This document shows positions 16,232 through 25,734 of a DNA stretch of 64,000 nt, in pieces. Numbering within the stretch: the stretch's first letter is position 1; each line of letters begins with the position of its first letter. The notes beneath the pieces were generated by a model that worked only from the letters and a program-made list of their open reading frames with translations, had not been told where the DNA came from and ran no database searches. A program made the position numbers and the translations under genes. The stretch spans positions 1-64,000 of the forward strand of contig NZ_JAQAGY010000006.1 of assembly GCF_027533645.1 (NCBI RefSeq). Direction: 5' to 3'. This DNA is from Paenibacillus caseinilyticus (GTDB taxonomy: Bacteria > Bacillota > Bacilli > Paenibacillales > NBRC-103111).

Positions 16232-16367
16232 CATCGCTGGATCGCCAGGCGTGCCGCCCTGGCTGCCAGGATGGAGGGCGGTAGGGCAACGGCTTCCTGC
16301 GGCTTCGCTCCGCCCCCGTGCTTCTGCATCGCTGGATCGCCAGGCGTACCGCACTGGCTGTCAGGCT
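16232..16367. repeat. Two direct repeats of about 41 bp, period 95
   Basis: The sequence beginning CATCGCTGGATCGCCAGGCG occurs at 16232-16272 and again, with four to five changes, at 16327-16367. Each copy contains the small hairpins CTGG-ATCG-CCAG and GCCAG...CTGGC. The stretch between is GC-rich. ORFs through this region in several frames look like by-products of the composition. Together with the inverted repeat at 15993 this makes 15852-16379 a repeat-rich intergenic segment. Confidence 0.6.
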
Positions 16368-16379
16368 GGCCCTCGATCG

Positions 16380-16619
16380 TCACCGTTTGCCGGATCTCAT
16401 CGCTAGAACAATTCCCGTAAGAATGATGGCGGTCAGTTGGACTTCCTTCGATATGAACTTCAGCACCCACAGGGAGGTAAGGATTGTGGCGTAGAGCAGA
16501 TATCCGATTCTTTCTTTATGGCTCCAGCGTTTTCGGTTGCAGAGCACGAGAAGATAGCCGATTGGAGGGGTGAGGGTACATATGAGCCAGAGGAACTTGT
16601 TGTTTAAGTACCATGGCAT
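16380..16619 (-). CDS. Small two-helix membrane protein of unknown function
   Basis: This 79-residue protein has hydrophobic segments at about residues 8-26 and 37-72, split by a basic stretch (CNRKRWSHKER). No family was recognised. The ATG at 16619 is chosen because AGGAG lies 6 bases upstream; a GTG 18 bases earlier has no site. It lies downstream of the rny terminator and upstream of the repeat-rich segment before ymdB. The good ribosome binding site and membrane topology support expression, but it may be poorly conserved. Confidence 0.5.
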   Translation of the reverse strand: MPWYLNNKFLWLICTLTPPIGYLLVLCNRKRWSHKERIGYLLYATILTSLWVLKFISKEVQLTAIILTGIVLAMRSGKR

Positions 16620-16721
16620 ACGCGGCTCCTGTTCCACACGGCATCCCCGTCCTTATTATGCTTGTTCGCCCGAGAACTTGCCGCTCTGCCCATATCGAGT
16701 GACGCCCATGCTGGCCGTACC

Positions 16722-16755
16722 AAGAAAAGAGAAGTAGCCAGTCGGCCACTTCTCT
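16722..16755 (-). terminator. Intrinsic terminator after rny
   Basis: AGAGAAGTGGCC/GGCTACTTCTCT forms a 12-pair stem including one wobble, followed by TTTTCTT on the minus strand. Confidence 0.85.
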
Positions 16756-16772
16756 GCGGTGTGAAGGTTCGA

Positions 16773-18314
16773 TTATTTGGCGTATTCCACGGCTCGGGTT
16801 TCACGGATTACCGTGACCTTGATGTGGCCTGGATAATCCAGTTCGCCTTCGATCTTCTTGGTAATGTCTCTCGCGAGACGGAACGCTTCGGCGTCATCCA
16901 CCTTCTCAGGCTGCACCATAACGCGGACTTCGCGGCCGGCCTGAATGGCGTACGATTTCTCGACACCTTCGAACGACTCCGAAATTTCCTCGAGCTTCTC
17001 CAGACGACGGATGTACGTCTCGAGCGTCTCGCGGCGCGCTCCTGGTCTAGCAGCCGACAGAGCGTCGGCAGCACCGACCAGCATGGCGATAACCGATGTG
17101 GCTTCTGTATCGCCGTGGTGCGATGCGATACTGTTGATTACGATCGGATGTTCCTTGTACTTCTTCGCAATCTCGACGCCGATCTCCACGTGGGAGCCTT
17201 CGACTTCGTGGTCCAATGCTTTCCCGATGTCATGCAGAAGCCCGGCACGCTTCGCCAATGTCACGTCTACTCCGAGTTCTCCAGCCATCAGACCGGCGAG
17301 GTAAGCCACTTCCATCGAGTGCTTCAGTACATTCTGACCGTAGCTCGTACGGAATTTGAGACGTCCCAGAATCTTGATCAGATCCGGGTGCAGTCCGTGC
17401 ACGCCGGTTTCGAATGTGGCTTGTTCGCCGTATTCGCGAATCCGCTCGTCCACTTCCTTACGGGATTTCTCGACCATTTCTTCGATGCGTGCCGGGTGAA
17501 TCCGACCGTCCGCTACCAGTTTCTCCAGCGAGGTACGGGCGATTTCGCGGCGGATCGGGTCAAAGCCCGACAGTATGACCGCTTCCGGCGTATCGTCAAT
17601 AATGAGATCGATCCCCGTCAATGTTTCGAGGGCCCGGATGTTGCGGCCTTCACGGCCGATGATCCGGCCTTTCATTTCTTCGTTAGGAAGCGCTACAACC
17701 GATACAGTCGTCTCCGCCACATGGTCTGCGGCGCAGCGCTGAATGGCCAGCGTAATGATTTCTCTGGCTTTCTTGTCGCCTTCTTCTTTCGCTTGCTGCT
17801 CGATTTCCTTAATGAGTTGGGCGGTTTCATGGCGAACCTCTTGCTCCACGTTAGTCAGGATGATGTTCTTCGCATCCTCCATGGTGAGGGCCGAGATCCG
17901 TTCCAGCTCGGAAACTTGATCTTTGTAGATCTGATCGATTTGAGACTGGGTTTCTTCGATTCGCTTCTCTTTGTTGGCGACCTGCTCTTCTTTTTTCTCG
18001 AGAGATTCTAATTTTTTATCCAGCGACTCCTCTTTTTGCAACAATCGTCTCTCTTGTCGTTGTGTTTCATTCCGACGGTCACGAATGTCTTTTTCAGCTT
18101 CGGTTCTCAGCTTGTGAATTTCATCTTTCGCTTCAAGAACCGTTTCTTTTTTCAGTGCGTCCGCCTCTTTACGCGCATTGTCTACGATCTGTGCGGCAGC
18201 TTGTTCAGCACTAGAAATTTTCGCCTCTGCAAGGGACTTGCGGATAAAATAACCGACCCCGAAGCCAAGAGCACCAACTAAGAGAGAAATCAATATCGTG
18301 AGGACTGGCTCCAT
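16773..18314 (-). CDS. rny: Ribonuclease Y
   Basis: This 513-residue membrane-anchored endoribonuclease initiates mRNA decay and processing. It has one N-terminal transmembrane segment (about residues 3-23), a long charged coiled coil (about 30-190), a KH domain ([16 protein letters not shown]) and an HD domain with [10 protein letters not shown] and SHHGD. The ATG at 18314 has GGGAGG 8 bases upstream; the in-frame GTG at 18323 abuts that site and is rejected. The length matches Bacillus RNase Y. The 5' leader is long and contains strong hairpins. RicA, encoded nearby, is a known partner in Bacillus. Confidence 0.96.
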   Translation of the reverse strand: MEPVLTILISLLVGALGFGVGYFIRKSLAEAKISSAEQAAAQIVDNARKEADALKKETVLEAKDEIHKLRTEAEKDIRDRRNETQRQERRLLQKEESLDKKLESLEKKEEQVANKEKRIEETQSQIDQIYKDQVSELERISALTMEDAKNIILTNVEQEVRHETAQLIKEIEQQAKEEGDKKAREIITLAIQRCAADHVAETTVSVVALPNEEMKGRIIGREGRNIRALETLTGIDLIIDDTPEAVILSGFDPIRREIARTSLEKLVADGRIHPARIEEMVEKSRKEVDERIREYGEQATFETGVHGLHPDLIKILGRLKFRTSYGQNVLKHSMEVAYLAGLMAGELGVDVTLAKRAGLLHDIGKALDHEVEGSHVEIGVEIAKKYKEHPIVINSIASHHGDTEATSVIAMLVGAADALSAARPGARRETLETYIRRLEKLEEISESFEGVEKSYAIQAGREVRVMVQPEKVDDAEAFRLARDITKKIEGELDYPGHIKVTVIRETRAVEYAK

Positions 18315-18398
18315 CCAGTTCACCTCCCTCGTTGTTTCTCCAAGGGCTAAGCTTGGGATAATGTGGTTTTTAATCCATTCTGCTAACTGGGATACCCG

Positions 18399-18478
18399 GG
18401 CCTTGCTACAAAAGCGTTTGTACGGAAGGCCGCCACGGTTTGCTGGAAGAATGCTGCCGGCTTTGCAGCACCATCCAG
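18399..18478 (-). other. Hairpins in the rny leader region
   Basis: Two strong stems lie 85-165 bases upstream of the rny start: GGCCTT...AAGGCC with inner ACAAA/TTTGT (18399-18431), and CTGGA...TCCAG with inner TGCTGC/GCAGCA (18443-18478). Neither has a T-run. A further AT-rich perfect 9-bp stem, AAAGTAAAA/TTTTACTTT, is at 18483-18508. The rny promoter was not identified with confidence. Confidence 0.45.
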
Positions 18479-18603
18479 AAATAAAGTAAAAATTGGCGAT
18501 TTTACTTTGGAATCTTCCCTGGGCTGTTCGGGACGATTCATGGTGTATAATGAATATACATGATTATTTTAGCTTTTGGGAAAGAAGCTTGTCAAGGTGT
18601 ACT

Positions 18604-19317
18604 CTATGGTTCCTCGAATTCCTCGGGGTCTTCCCACTCGCTTTCGTCCGAGTGGCGGGGTAAAGTGCCCAGCACCCGGCTCACGACCGAGCCCGGGTAC
18701 CCCCTGCGCTGCAGGAAGCCTGCAATCTTGCGTCTGGCCTTCAGCGGGTCCTTGCGCATTTCGCCTGCATACCGCTTCACGGCAAGCTGATGGGCCATCT
18801 CATATTCCGTTTCTTCATCCACTCCGGCGATCGCCTCTAGAATCTCCTCTTTCGCAACGCCCTTCTGCTGCAGCTCCTGCTTGATGAAGTGGCGTCCTTT
18901 CTTCTGGGAGAGGACCCGCTGCTTGGTCAGCATCTGCGCGAATTCGGCGTCGTTCAAGTAATTCTCCTTGCGCAGGCGCTCTACGACACCGCTGATTAGG
19001 TCGGGTCCGTAGCCCTTGAGCTTCAACCGGCTGCGGATCTCGTGAGCCGACCGGAGGCGGCTGGACAAGAGCCGGATCGCATCGAGATAAGCGCGGTTCC
19101 TCTCCTCCTCCGTTAAAATCTTCACCAGGGTCTCCCGCTCGACCACTTCCCCTTTGAGGAGATGGTGGCGGATCAGTATGTCCTCATGCACCGAGAAGGC
19201 AAAGGACTCGTCTATGTAAATGTTGTAGCGGCTCTTTGTTCGTTTTTGCTGCTCTACCTTGGTGATCGTTCCGCCTTGGGGAATGACCTCCGCTTCCTTC
19301 TCCTGCTCCTCTTCCAT
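18604..19317 (-). CDS. recX: Regulatory protein RecX
   Basis: This 237-residue, helix-rich protein matches RecX, which binds RecA filaments and modulates recombination. Typical segments are RSRLRSAHEIRSRLKLKGY, YLNDAEFAQ and QELQQKGVAKEEI. The ATG at 19317 has GGAGGGG 6 bases upstream; upstream in-frame ATGs lie within the recA terminator and lack sites. It is encoded directly downstream of recA but behind a terminator, so it is expressed by read-through or from its own promoter. The C-terminus is very acidic. Confidence 0.88.
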   Translation of the reverse strand: MEEEQEKEAEVIPQGGTITKVEQQKRTKSRYNIYIDESFAFSVHEDILIRHHLLKGEVVERETLVKILTEEERNRAYLDAIRLLSSRLRSAHEIRSRLKLKGYGPDLISGVVERLRKENYLNDAEFAQMLTKQRVLSQKKGRHFIKQELQQKGVAKEEILEAIAGVDEETEYEMAHQLAVKRYAGEMRKDPLKARRKIAGFLQRRGYPGSVVSRVLGTLPRHSDESEWEDPEEFEEP

Positions 19318-19341
19318 ACCCATCCCCTCCATCGAAAAGGC

Positions 19342-19375
19342 AAAAAGCACCTTACCCTTAGGAGTAAAGGTGCTT
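19342..19375 (-). terminator. Intrinsic terminator between recA and recX
   Basis: AAGCACCTTTAC pairs with GTAAGGTGCTT (one bulged base), followed by five T on the minus strand. It lies between the recA stop and the recX ribosome binding site. Confidence 0.85.
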
Positions 19376-19440
19376 CCGCCTGGCTTGCTCTGCGCCGCTG
19401 TCCGTCATCCGAATAGCGGTGCAATCCTGTATGCATCCGA

Positions 19441-20496
19441 TTATTGCTGCTGCTCGAACAGTGCCAGCTCTTCGTCGTCCTCTTCTTCGTCCGTGTTCGG
19501 ACCGACCACAGCAGTCAGGTTGCTGTTCTCGCGGATCTTTTTCTCGATGACCTCAGCCACCTGAAGGTTCTCCTTGAGGAACTGCTTCACGTTCTCACGG
19601 CCTTGGCCGAGACGATCGTTGTTAAAGGAATACCAGGCGCCGCTCTTCTGGATAATCTCCATCTCAGTGGCAATATCCACGATGCTGCCTTCGCGGGAGA
19701 TGCCTTCGCCGTACATGATGTCGATCTCGGCCTGCTTGAACGGAGGTGCGACTTTGTTCTTCACGACCTTGATCCGCGTGCGGTTACCGACCATGTCGTT
19801 GCCCTGCTTGATCGTCTCGATCCGGCGCACGTCAAGACGCACGGAGGAGTAGAACTTCAGTGCGCGTCCACCCGGCGTTGTCTCCGGGTTACCGAACATG
19901 ACCCCGACTTTCTCCCGAAGCTGGTTGATGAAGATCGCAATCGTCTTCGACTTATTGATCGCGCCCGACAGCTTACGAAGCGCCTGGGACATCAGACGGG
20001 CCTGCAGACCGACGTGGGAATCCCCCATCTCACCTTCGATCTCCGCCTTCGGCACGAGAGCGGCTACGGAGTCGATAACGATAATGTCTACCGCGCCGCT
20101 GCGTACGAGCGCTTCCGCAATCTCCAGCGCCTGTTCGCCGGTATCCGGCTGGGAGAGCAGCAGCTCGTCGATGTTGATGCCGAGCTTGCTCGCATACAGG
20201 GGATCCAGCGCATGCTCCGCATCGATGAATGCGGCCGTTCCGCCGGTCCGCTGCACTTCCGCGATGGCATGCAGAGCCACCGTCGTTTTACCGGAGGATT
20301 CCGGTCCGTATACTTCGATAATTCTACCGCGCGGAAAGCCGCCGATGCCAAGAGCGATATCCAAAGCCAAGGAGCCGCTCGAGATGGTTTCCACCTGCAT
20401 ATGCGTGGACTCACCGAGTTTCATGATGGATCCTTTGCCGAATTGTTTTTCGATTTGACGGAGGGCGTTCTCCAGTGCTGCGCGACGATCTGCCAA
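19441..20496 (-). CDS. recA: Recombinase A
   Basis: This 351-residue RecA catalyses ATP-dependent strand exchange and stimulates LexA cleavage in the SOS response. The P-loop GPESSGKT is at residues 64-71, and the tail is acidic ([16 protein letters not shown]). The start is TTG at 20494-20496 because the conserved sequence begins [11 protein letters not shown] there and AAGGA lies about 10 bases upstream. A longer open frame to 20676 is upstream non-coding sequence containing the LexA box. The gene has its own terminator. Confidence 0.97.
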   Translation of the reverse strand: MADRRAALENALRQIEKQFGKGSIMKLGESTHMQVETISSGSLALDIALGIGGFPRGRIIEVYGPESSGKTTVALHAIAEVQRTGGTAAFIDAEHALDPLYASKLGINIDELLLSQPDTGEQALEIAEALVRSGAVDIIVIDSVAALVPKAEIEGEMGDSHVGLQARLMSQALRKLSGAINKSKTIAIFINQLREKVGVMFGNPETTPGGRALKFYSSVRLDVRRIETIKQGNDMVGNRTRIKVVKNKVAPPFKQAEIDIMYGEGISREGSIVDIATEMEIIQKSGAWYSFNNDRLGQGRENVKQFLKENLQVAEVIEKKIRENSNLTAVVGPNTDEEEDDEELALFEQQQ

Positions 20497-20567
20497 ACAA
20501 ATCACGTCCTTTTTATTATTTAGTACCCCGCAGGGTGAGATATAAACGGAAGACTTTAGACATTCCC

Positions 20568-20581
20568 CGAACATACATTCG
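20568..20581. promoter_or_regulatory. LexA (SOS) box upstream of recA
   Basis: CGAACATACATTCG matches the Gram-positive LexA/DinR consensus CGAACRNRYGTTYG at all but one position. It lies 72 bases upstream of the recA start codon, between the cinA terminator and recA, so recA appears to have its own SOS-controlled promoter. Exact -35 and -10 elements were not resolved. Confidence 0.8.
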
Positions 20582-20594
20582 GTCGCGGTGCAAA

Positions 20595-20632
20595 ATAAAA
20601 ACCGTAACACGACATTGAGAAATGTTACGGTT
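20595..20632 (-). terminator. Intrinsic terminator after cinA
   Basis: AACCGTAACA/TGTTACGGTT pairs over 10 bp, followed by TTTATTTT on the minus strand. It separates the rimO-pgsA-cinA operon from recA. Confidence 0.85.
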
Positions 20633-20676
20633 CTTCCGCTACAATCTATTATACTTGATTTTACCTGTGGAATCAA

Positions 20677-21924
20677 CTAAGATTTGATCTTTTTCCATAG
20701 ATGGTAGAGCGCGGTTTTGGAAGCACGCAGCTTGATTGTTTCCCGGTTTCCGGACAGGCGAAGTGTCACTACCGTTGTCTCCCCGCCCCGTTCGGCAAGT
20801 CCGGCATAAACCAATCCGACAGGCTTACCTTCGGACTCGGTGGGTCCTGCCACCCCGGTCAACGACACGGCGTAATCGGCATCCGCCAGCTTCCGTACGT
20901 TCTCCGCGAGCGCCTTGGCCGTCTCTTCACTAACCGCTCCTGGCGCGTCAGGGCCTTCAAGCTGCTCCATGGGAATGCCGAGCACCTTGTTCTTCACGTG
21001 GTTCGTATAGCAAATGACCCCTCCGGCAAAAGAGTGGGAACCGCCGGGAACCGCCGTCAGCAGGTCGCTGAGCTGGCCCCCTGTGCAGCTCTCGGCTACT
21101 GCCAGCGTCTTGTTCGCCGCCGTCAGCAGGCGAAGCACCTCGAGCTCGAGCGTAATGTCCTCGGAAGCGTAGACATGGTCGCCGAGACGGCTGCGGATTT
21201 CCCGCTCCAGAGGCCACAGCTTCTCCGTCGCTTCTTCCAAGGAGGCGGCCCGGGTCGTCAGCCGGACCGCGACTTCCCCCTCCTTGGCATAAGGGGCAAT
21301 CGTCGGATCGGTCTGCGAACCGATCAGGTCGATCAGCGTATGCTCCAATGATGATTCTCCGATGCCCGCGAACTTTATCATCGTGGAAAACAGCGGCTTG
21401 ACATCGTCCATTTTGCCCGTCAGCCAAGGAATTACATATGTATCGAACATCGGCTTCATTTCTTTGGGCGGTCCGGGCAGCACGATATAGTGCGTTCCCT
21501 CGTGCGTGATGGCATTGCCGACAGCAAGCCCGGTGTCGTTCGGCAGCGGATCGCTTCCTTCCAGCATATAGGCCTGCCGGATGTTGCTCTCCACCATCGG
21601 AATGCCGCGGCTTTGGAAGAACCCTTCCATGTAGTCATAAGACGGCTGGTGAATCACCAGCTTCTGTCCGAGAACCTCGGCCAGTACATCCTTCGTCAGA
21701 TCGTCCTGCGTAGGCCCGAGGCCCCCCGTGCAGATGATCAAGTCCGCCCGTGATTTGGCGATAGCGAGGGTTTCTTTGATCCGCGAGACATTATCCCCGA
21801 CGACGGTCTGATAGTAGACCCCCACCCCGACATCTGCGAGCCCGCGGGATATGTACTGTGCGTTCGTATTCACGATTTGGCCCATCAGCAGCTCGGTACC
21901 GACGGCAATAATCTCTGCTTTCAT
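20677..21924 (-). CDS. cinA: CinA family protein (competence/damage-inducible, NMN deamidase-type)
   Basis: This 415-residue protein has an N-terminal molybdopterin-binding-like (MoCF/COG1058) domain (about residues 1-170, with TGGLGPTQDD) and a C-terminal PncC-like amidohydrolase domain with AESCTGGQLSD and SLTGVAGP. Family members hydrolyse NMN to nicotinate mononucleotide or act as ADP-ribose pyrophosphatases. In Bacillus cinA is co-expressed with recA during competence; here a terminator and a LexA box lie between them. It is 45 bp downstream of pgsA and likely in the rimO-pgsA-cinA operon. Confidence 0.93.
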   Translation of the reverse strand: MKAEIIAVGTELLMGQIVNTNAQYISRGLADVGVGVYYQTVVGDNVSRIKETLAIAKSRADLIICTGGLGPTQDDLTKDVLAEVLGQKLVIHQPSYDYMEGFFQSRGIPMVESNIRQAYMLEGSDPLPNDTGLAVGNAITHEGTHYIVLPGPPKEMKPMFDTYVIPWLTGKMDDVKPLFSTMIKFAGIGESSLEHTLIDLIGSQTDPTIAPYAKEGEVAVRLTTRAASLEEATEKLWPLEREIRSRLGDHVYASEDITLELEVLRLLTAANKTLAVAESCTGGQLSDLLTAVPGGSHSFAGGVICYTNHVKNKVLGIPMEQLEGPDAPGAVSEETAKALAENVRKLADADYAVSLTGVAGPTESEGKPVGLVYAGLAERGGETTVVTLRLSGNRETIKLRASKTALYHLWKKIKS

Positions 21925-21969
21925 CGTCTGTCGCCTCCGGTTTCGGCAGGATATGTGCTTCCACTGCAG

Positions 21970-22548
21970 TTAATCGCTGAAATTGATCACATTCTTATTC
22001 TTGACGAAATAGTCGATGCCGGAGTAGATCGTAATGATGGCTGCAATCCAGCTCGCGATCTGGTCGAACGGGAAATGAATCAGCGCAAAGGGAAAATTGT
22101 TGATGAGCAGTGCGATAATGGCCGTAATCTGGGCCGCCGTCTTCCATTTGCCCCATTTGCTTGCCGCCAGCACCACGCCTTCCAACAGGGCAATCTGCCG
22201 AAGCCCCGTAATGGCAAATTCGCGGGAGATAATGACAATGACAATCCAGGCGTCCACTTTGTCCATCTCCACAAGCGAGATCAATACCGCTGAGACAAGC
22301 AGCTTGTCGGCCAGCGGATCCAGCAGTTTGCCGAGGTTCGTGACAAGCTTCCGCTTTCTGGCGATATACCCATCAAGCGAATCGGTGCTCGCCGCCACAA
22401 TGAAGATCAGGGCGGCGATAATCTGGTTGTAGGTGATGCTGAACTGTTCGATGCGCACATGCGGGAACTTGACGTTGATCAGCAGGAAGAGCATGATGAT
22501 CGGCACCAGAAAAATACGGGCCAAGGTAATCCGGTTGGCCAGATTCAT
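21970..22548 (-). CDS. pgsA: CDP-diacylglycerol-glycerol-3-phosphate 3-phosphatidyltransferase
   Basis: This 192-residue multi-pass membrane enzyme makes phosphatidylglycerol phosphate, the committed step to phosphatidylglycerol. The CDP-alcohol phosphotransferase motif DGYIARKRKLVTNLGKLLDP is present and continues LADK, giving the three catalytic Asp residues. Its ATG overlaps the rimO stop by one base (TAATG), so translation is coupled. The position between rimO and cinA matches Bacillus except that rodZ is not immediately upstream here. Confidence 0.95.
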   Translation of the reverse strand: MNLANRITLARIFLVPIIMLFLLINVKFPHVRIEQFSITYNQIIAALIFIVAASTDSLDGYIARKRKLVTNLGKLLDPLADKLLVSAVLISLVEMDKVDAWIVIVIISREFAITGLRQIALLEGVVLAASKWGKWKTAAQITAIIALLINNFPFALIHFPFDQIASWIAAIITIYSGIDYFVKNKNVINFSD

Positions 22549-23876
22549 TACGCCACGACCTCCCCGGACAAGTCGAACTCGAACGAGTGGGTGATCCTCA
22601 CTTTCGCGATGGATCCGATGGCGAGTTCTTTGCCCCCCACGAAGACTTCGCCGTCGATCTCTGGCGCGTCGAACTGGGACCGTCCGACATAGACGTCATT
22701 GCGGCCGTCGTATTTCTCGATGAGGACATCGATCACTTGGCCGATCCGTCCGCTGCCCCGGTTATTGGAGATTTGGCGCTGCAGCTCCATGAGCACGTTG
22801 GAGCGGTATTCCTTTACCTCGTCCGGGACTTGATCCGGCAGACGGGAAGCTGGCGTATCTTCTTCCTTCGAGTAGGTGAAGACACCCAGACGGTCGAACT
22901 GTACGTCGCTAACGAAGGACTTCAGGTTCTCGAAATCTTCCTCCGTCTCTCCCGGAAAACCGACGATAATCGAGGTGCGCAGCGATACGCCCGGAATCCG
23001 GTCGCGGATCTTGCGGATGAGCTCCCGGGAGTCGCGCTGGCGGCCGGGACGGCGCATCCGCTTCAGGATACTGTCCGAGCTGTGCTGCAGCGGCATATCG
23101 ATATACTTGCAGACCTTCGGGTTCGTCGCGATCACTTCGATCAGCTCGTCCGTGAAGAAGCCGGGATACGCATAGTGAAGACGTACCCATTCGATGCCCT
23201 CTACCTCGCTCACCCGGTTCATCAGTTCGGGAAGCTTGAAGCCGTCATACAGGTCTGTGCCGTAATTAGTGGAGTCCTGCGCGATCAGGGAAATTTCCTT
23301 TACGCCCTGGGCCGCCAGCTGGCCTACCTCGTCCAGGATGGACTCCATGCTCCGGCTTCGGAACTTCCCGCGCATGATCGGGATGCTGCAGAACGTACAG
23401 GCATTGTCGCAGCCCTCCGCAATCTTAACATAGGCGGTGTAGCGGGGCGTTGCCATCCGGCGGGGGAGCTTCTGCTCATAATTGAACACCGGGTTGCCGA
23501 CATAGACCGGCATACGGCCCGCCAGCGCCTCGTCGATGATTTGATTGATATTGTGAAAATCCCCGGTACCGACGATCCCGTCGATCTCGGGCATTTCTTT
23601 GAGAAGCTCTTCCTTGTAGCGCTGGGTCAGACATCCCGACACGATGAGCGCTTTCAGATTCGCGGTCTGCTTGAGATCCGCCATATCGAGAATCGTGTTC
23701 ACCGACTCTTCCTTGGCCGCATCAATGAATCCGCAGGTGTTGACGATAATAATCGTTGCTTCTTCTTTCTCCGATACCAAGGTGTACCCACGCTCATGAA
23801 CCAGGCCCGACATAATCTCGGAATCAACCAGGTTCTTCTCGCAGCCGAGGGTCACCACTTTCACTTTCTCCGTCAT
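22548..23876 (-). CDS. rimO: Ribosomal protein S12 methylthiotransferase RimO
   Basis: This 442-residue radical-SAM enzyme methylthiolates an Asp of ribosomal protein S12. The UPF0004 domain has cysteines in TLGCEKNLVDSE, NTCGFID and SGCLTQRY. The radical-SAM motif CDNACTFC is near residue 155, and a C-terminal TRAM domain follows. These distinguish it from MiaB, which is encoded elsewhere in the window. GGAGG lies 7-8 bases before the ATG. It is the first gene of rimO-pgsA-cinA. Confidence 0.95.
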   Translation of the reverse strand: MTEKVKVVTLGCEKNLVDSEIMSGLVHERGYTLVSEKEEATIIIVNTCGFIDAAKEESVNTILDMADLKQTANLKALIVSGCLTQRYKEELLKEMPEIDGIVGTGDFHNINQIIDEALAGRMPVYVGNPVFNYEQKLPRRMATPRYTAYVKIAEGCDNACTFCSIPIMRGKFRSRSMESILDEVGQLAAQGVKEISLIAQDSTNYGTDLYDGFKLPELMNRVSEVEGIEWVRLHYAYPGFFTDELIEVIATNPKVCKYIDMPLQHSSDSILKRMRRPGRQRDSRELIRKIRDRIPGVSLRTSIIVGFPGETEEDFENLKSFVSDVQFDRLGVFTYSKEEDTPASRLPDQVPDEVKEYRSNVLMELQRQISNNRGSGRIGQVIDVLIEKYDGRNDVYVGRSQFDAPEIDGEVFVGGKELAIGSIAKVRITHSFEFDLSGEVVA

Positions 23877-24050
23877 AACTTTCCTCCAAGCTGTGGTGTT
23901 TCTGCTCTAGTATTGCTTGTCACTACTTCCCGTTAAGGCTGTCGATCCCAGTATAATATACCCTCTCAAAAGGTGTCAAAACCAGGAAGGCCGCACGCGG
24001 AAACAAACCAGGCGGGTTTCCCGCGCAGCGGTTCCAGTCACTTCCTGTGC

Positions 24051-24542
24051 TTAACGGAAATTGATAAACTGCAAGTCCAGGGGCAGGTCCGCCTTTCGCA
24101 GCAGATTCATGACCGCCTGAAGATCGTCCTTGCTCTTGCCAGTGACGCGGATCTGGTCACCCTGAATCTGACTCTTCACCTTGAGTTTGGAATCGCGGAT
24201 GAGGATATTGATTTTCTTCGCGTTGTCCTGGTCGACCCCCTGCTTCACTTTAATACGCTGGCGTACGGTACCCGAAGACGCGCCTTCCACTTTGCCGTAT
24301 TCCAGGTTCTTCAGCGAGATTCCGCGCTTGGCCATCTTCGACTGGAGAATATCGAGCACGTTCTGAAGCTTAAAGTCGTCATCGGATACGACGACGAGCT
24401 CTTCCTTGTCGAGCGCGATACTGCTCTTGCTGCCCTTAAAATCAAAGCGGGTCGCGATCTCTTTCTCCGCCTGGTTGATGGCATTGTTCATTTCCTGCAT
24501 ATCCAGCTTTGATACGATATCAAATGAATTCTCACTGCTCAT
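24051..24542 (-). CDS. YajQ family cyclic di-GMP/nucleotide-binding protein
   Basis: This 163-residue protein belongs to the YajQ family, two ferredoxin-like domains that bind nucleic acid or, in some bacteria, cyclic di-GMP. The N-terminus [20 protein letters not shown] and the C-terminus ending [11 protein letters not shown] are typical. The ATG at 24542 places the usual [11 protein letters not shown] start 10 bases after AAGGAAGG; the ATG at 24548 is 4 bases from it and is also possible. It lies alone between the rodZ terminator and rimO. A TACAAT hexamer at 24594-24599 could be its -10. Confidence 0.9.
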   Translation of the reverse strand: MSSENSFDIVSKLDMQEMNNAINQAEKEIATRFDFKGSKSSIALDKEELVVVSDDDFKLQNVLDILQSKMAKRGISLKNLEYGKVEGASSGTVRQRIKVKQGVDQDNAKKINILIRDSKLKVKSQIQGDQIRVTGKSKDDLQAVMNLLRKADLPLDLQFINFR

Positions 24543-24601
24543 GCTCATGCATCCTTCCTTTTCGATCCAATACATAGATCTCGATTACACTATATTGTAG
24601 C

Positions 24602-24638
24602 AAAAAAGACACCTTCAGCACAAAGCGTCCGCGTGTCT
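24602..24638 (-). terminator. Intrinsic terminator after rodZ
   Basis: AGACAC/GTGTCT closes a larger partly paired loop and is followed by five T on the minus strand. Confidence 0.65.
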
Positions 24639-24686
24639 CGGGTAATCTTCTTGGAGTTATACCGCTTCTCAGATGGGAAATAACGC

Positions 24687-25550
24687 TTAGGATGCTTTTG
24701 CAAAATCGACTTGAATCTTCTTCACGTTCGCTACATCGCCGACCGGTACCGGTGTTCCGTTAACAACCAGATCGACGGCGCTGGCCTTCCCGAAGATGAG
24801 GAATGCCGGGTTCGTGAGCTCATAGGTCTTTGTTTCGCCATTCTTATACGTTCCCTGGTCCACCGTATTGCGCTTCGCTCCCATCTCATCCACTTCAAGC
24901 CAGCAGGCGTCGCCCTTGACTGTGATCTTGATGGCGAGTTTGTCCGTCCCGGACACGGTGTAATAGTCCGTCCCCCGCTCGCTCTTCGCAAGCTTGACCT
25001 CCACAGCAGAAGTTGGCGGCGGTGTCGGCGGCGGAGCGGGCGTCTGCACAGCAGCGTTCTCCGTCGCGGTCCCCGCACCGGTTGGCGCCGGAGCGGACGT
25101 CTGCGGCGCAGGAGTGGCGTCATCCGTAATGCGTGTCGGCAGATCCTGGCTCGCCCCGCTCGTGCCTTCATAATTGTTGCTGACGTAATAATAACCGAGG
25201 CCGAAGATCAGCACGACAAAAGAGATGAGCATGGCGCTAGACGCCCATTTGCCAAACCTCTCGGAATTGCGGGAGTTCCGCTTGCTCCGGATCGGCTCGA
25301 TATGCTCCGGCTCCGCTGCCGGAATGACATTCTGGTACAGATTCAATACTTCGTTCGGATCGAGTCCCACAGCTTCCGCATAGCTCTTAATGAAGGCGCG
25401 GACGTAAAAATTGCCCGGAAGCACTTTGTAGTTGCCGTCTTCGATCGCCTCAAGATAACGTTTGCGGATTTTGGTGGTTTCCTGCAGGTCCTCAAGCGAT
25501 ATTTTTTTGTCGAGACGGGCTTTCTTCAGAAGTTGGCCTAGATCGGACAT
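24687..25550 (-). CDS. rodZ: Cytoskeletal/cell-shape protein RodZ
   Basis: This 287-residue bitopic membrane protein links MreB to the elongation machinery. It has an N-terminal helix-turn-helix domain (about residues 1-75), a basic juxtamembrane stretch (RSKRNSRNSERFGK), one transmembrane helix (about 103-123), a Pro/Thr/Ala-rich linker and a C-terminal extracytoplasmic DUF4115 beta domain. GGAAGGGG lies upstream of the ATG, and a strong GC-rich hairpin (25578-25596) lies just before that site. The position after the ymf genes matches Bacillus ymfM. Confidence 0.9.
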   Translation of the reverse strand: MSDLGQLLKKARLDKKISLEDLQETTKIRKRYLEAIEDGNYKVLPGNFYVRAFIKSYAEAVGLDPNEVLNLYQNVIPAAEPEHIEPIRSKRNSRNSERFGKWASSAMLISFVVLIFGLGYYYVSNNYEGTSGASQDLPTRITDDATPAPQTSAPAPTGAGTATENAAVQTPAPPPTPPPTSAVEVKLAKSERGTDYYTVSGTDKLAIKITVKGDACWLEVDEMGAKRNTVDQGTYKNGETKTYELTNPAFLIFGKASAVDLVVNGTPVPVGDVANVKKIQVDFAKAS

Positions 25551-25577
25551 GGGGTCACCCCTTCCCTTGATGTTACG

Positions 25578-25596
25578 GGGCGGCTTGCGGCCGCCC
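25578..25596 (-). other. GC-rich hairpin before the rodZ ribosome binding site
   Basis: GGGCGGC-CGCAA-GCCGCCC forms a 7-bp stem about 28 bases before the rodZ start codon, without a T-run. The rest of 25597-25734 shows nothing clear. Confidence 0.4.
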
Positions 25597-25734
25597 TTCT
25601 ATACCGGTGCCCGGCGCAGGGCTGCATGCCGCCTTACGCCGGTCCCTGTTCAGCAGACCCGGGTCCAGGCGCGGGAGCGTCCCTCCTGGCGTTATTCGCC
25701 AAAAGAAAGCCGCCGCGCCGATCCAGCCCTGCTT

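Noticed and set aside
15860..16470. Several ORFs of 60-164 codons in the gap upstream of ymdB
   Set aside because: They overlap in all frames, are Pro/Arg/Ala-rich, lack ribosome binding sites and coincide with repeats. I treat the region as non-coding.
20497..20676. N-terminal extension of RecA
   Set aside because: The open frame covers the LexA box and the leader; conserved RecA sequence begins at the TTG at 20494-20496.
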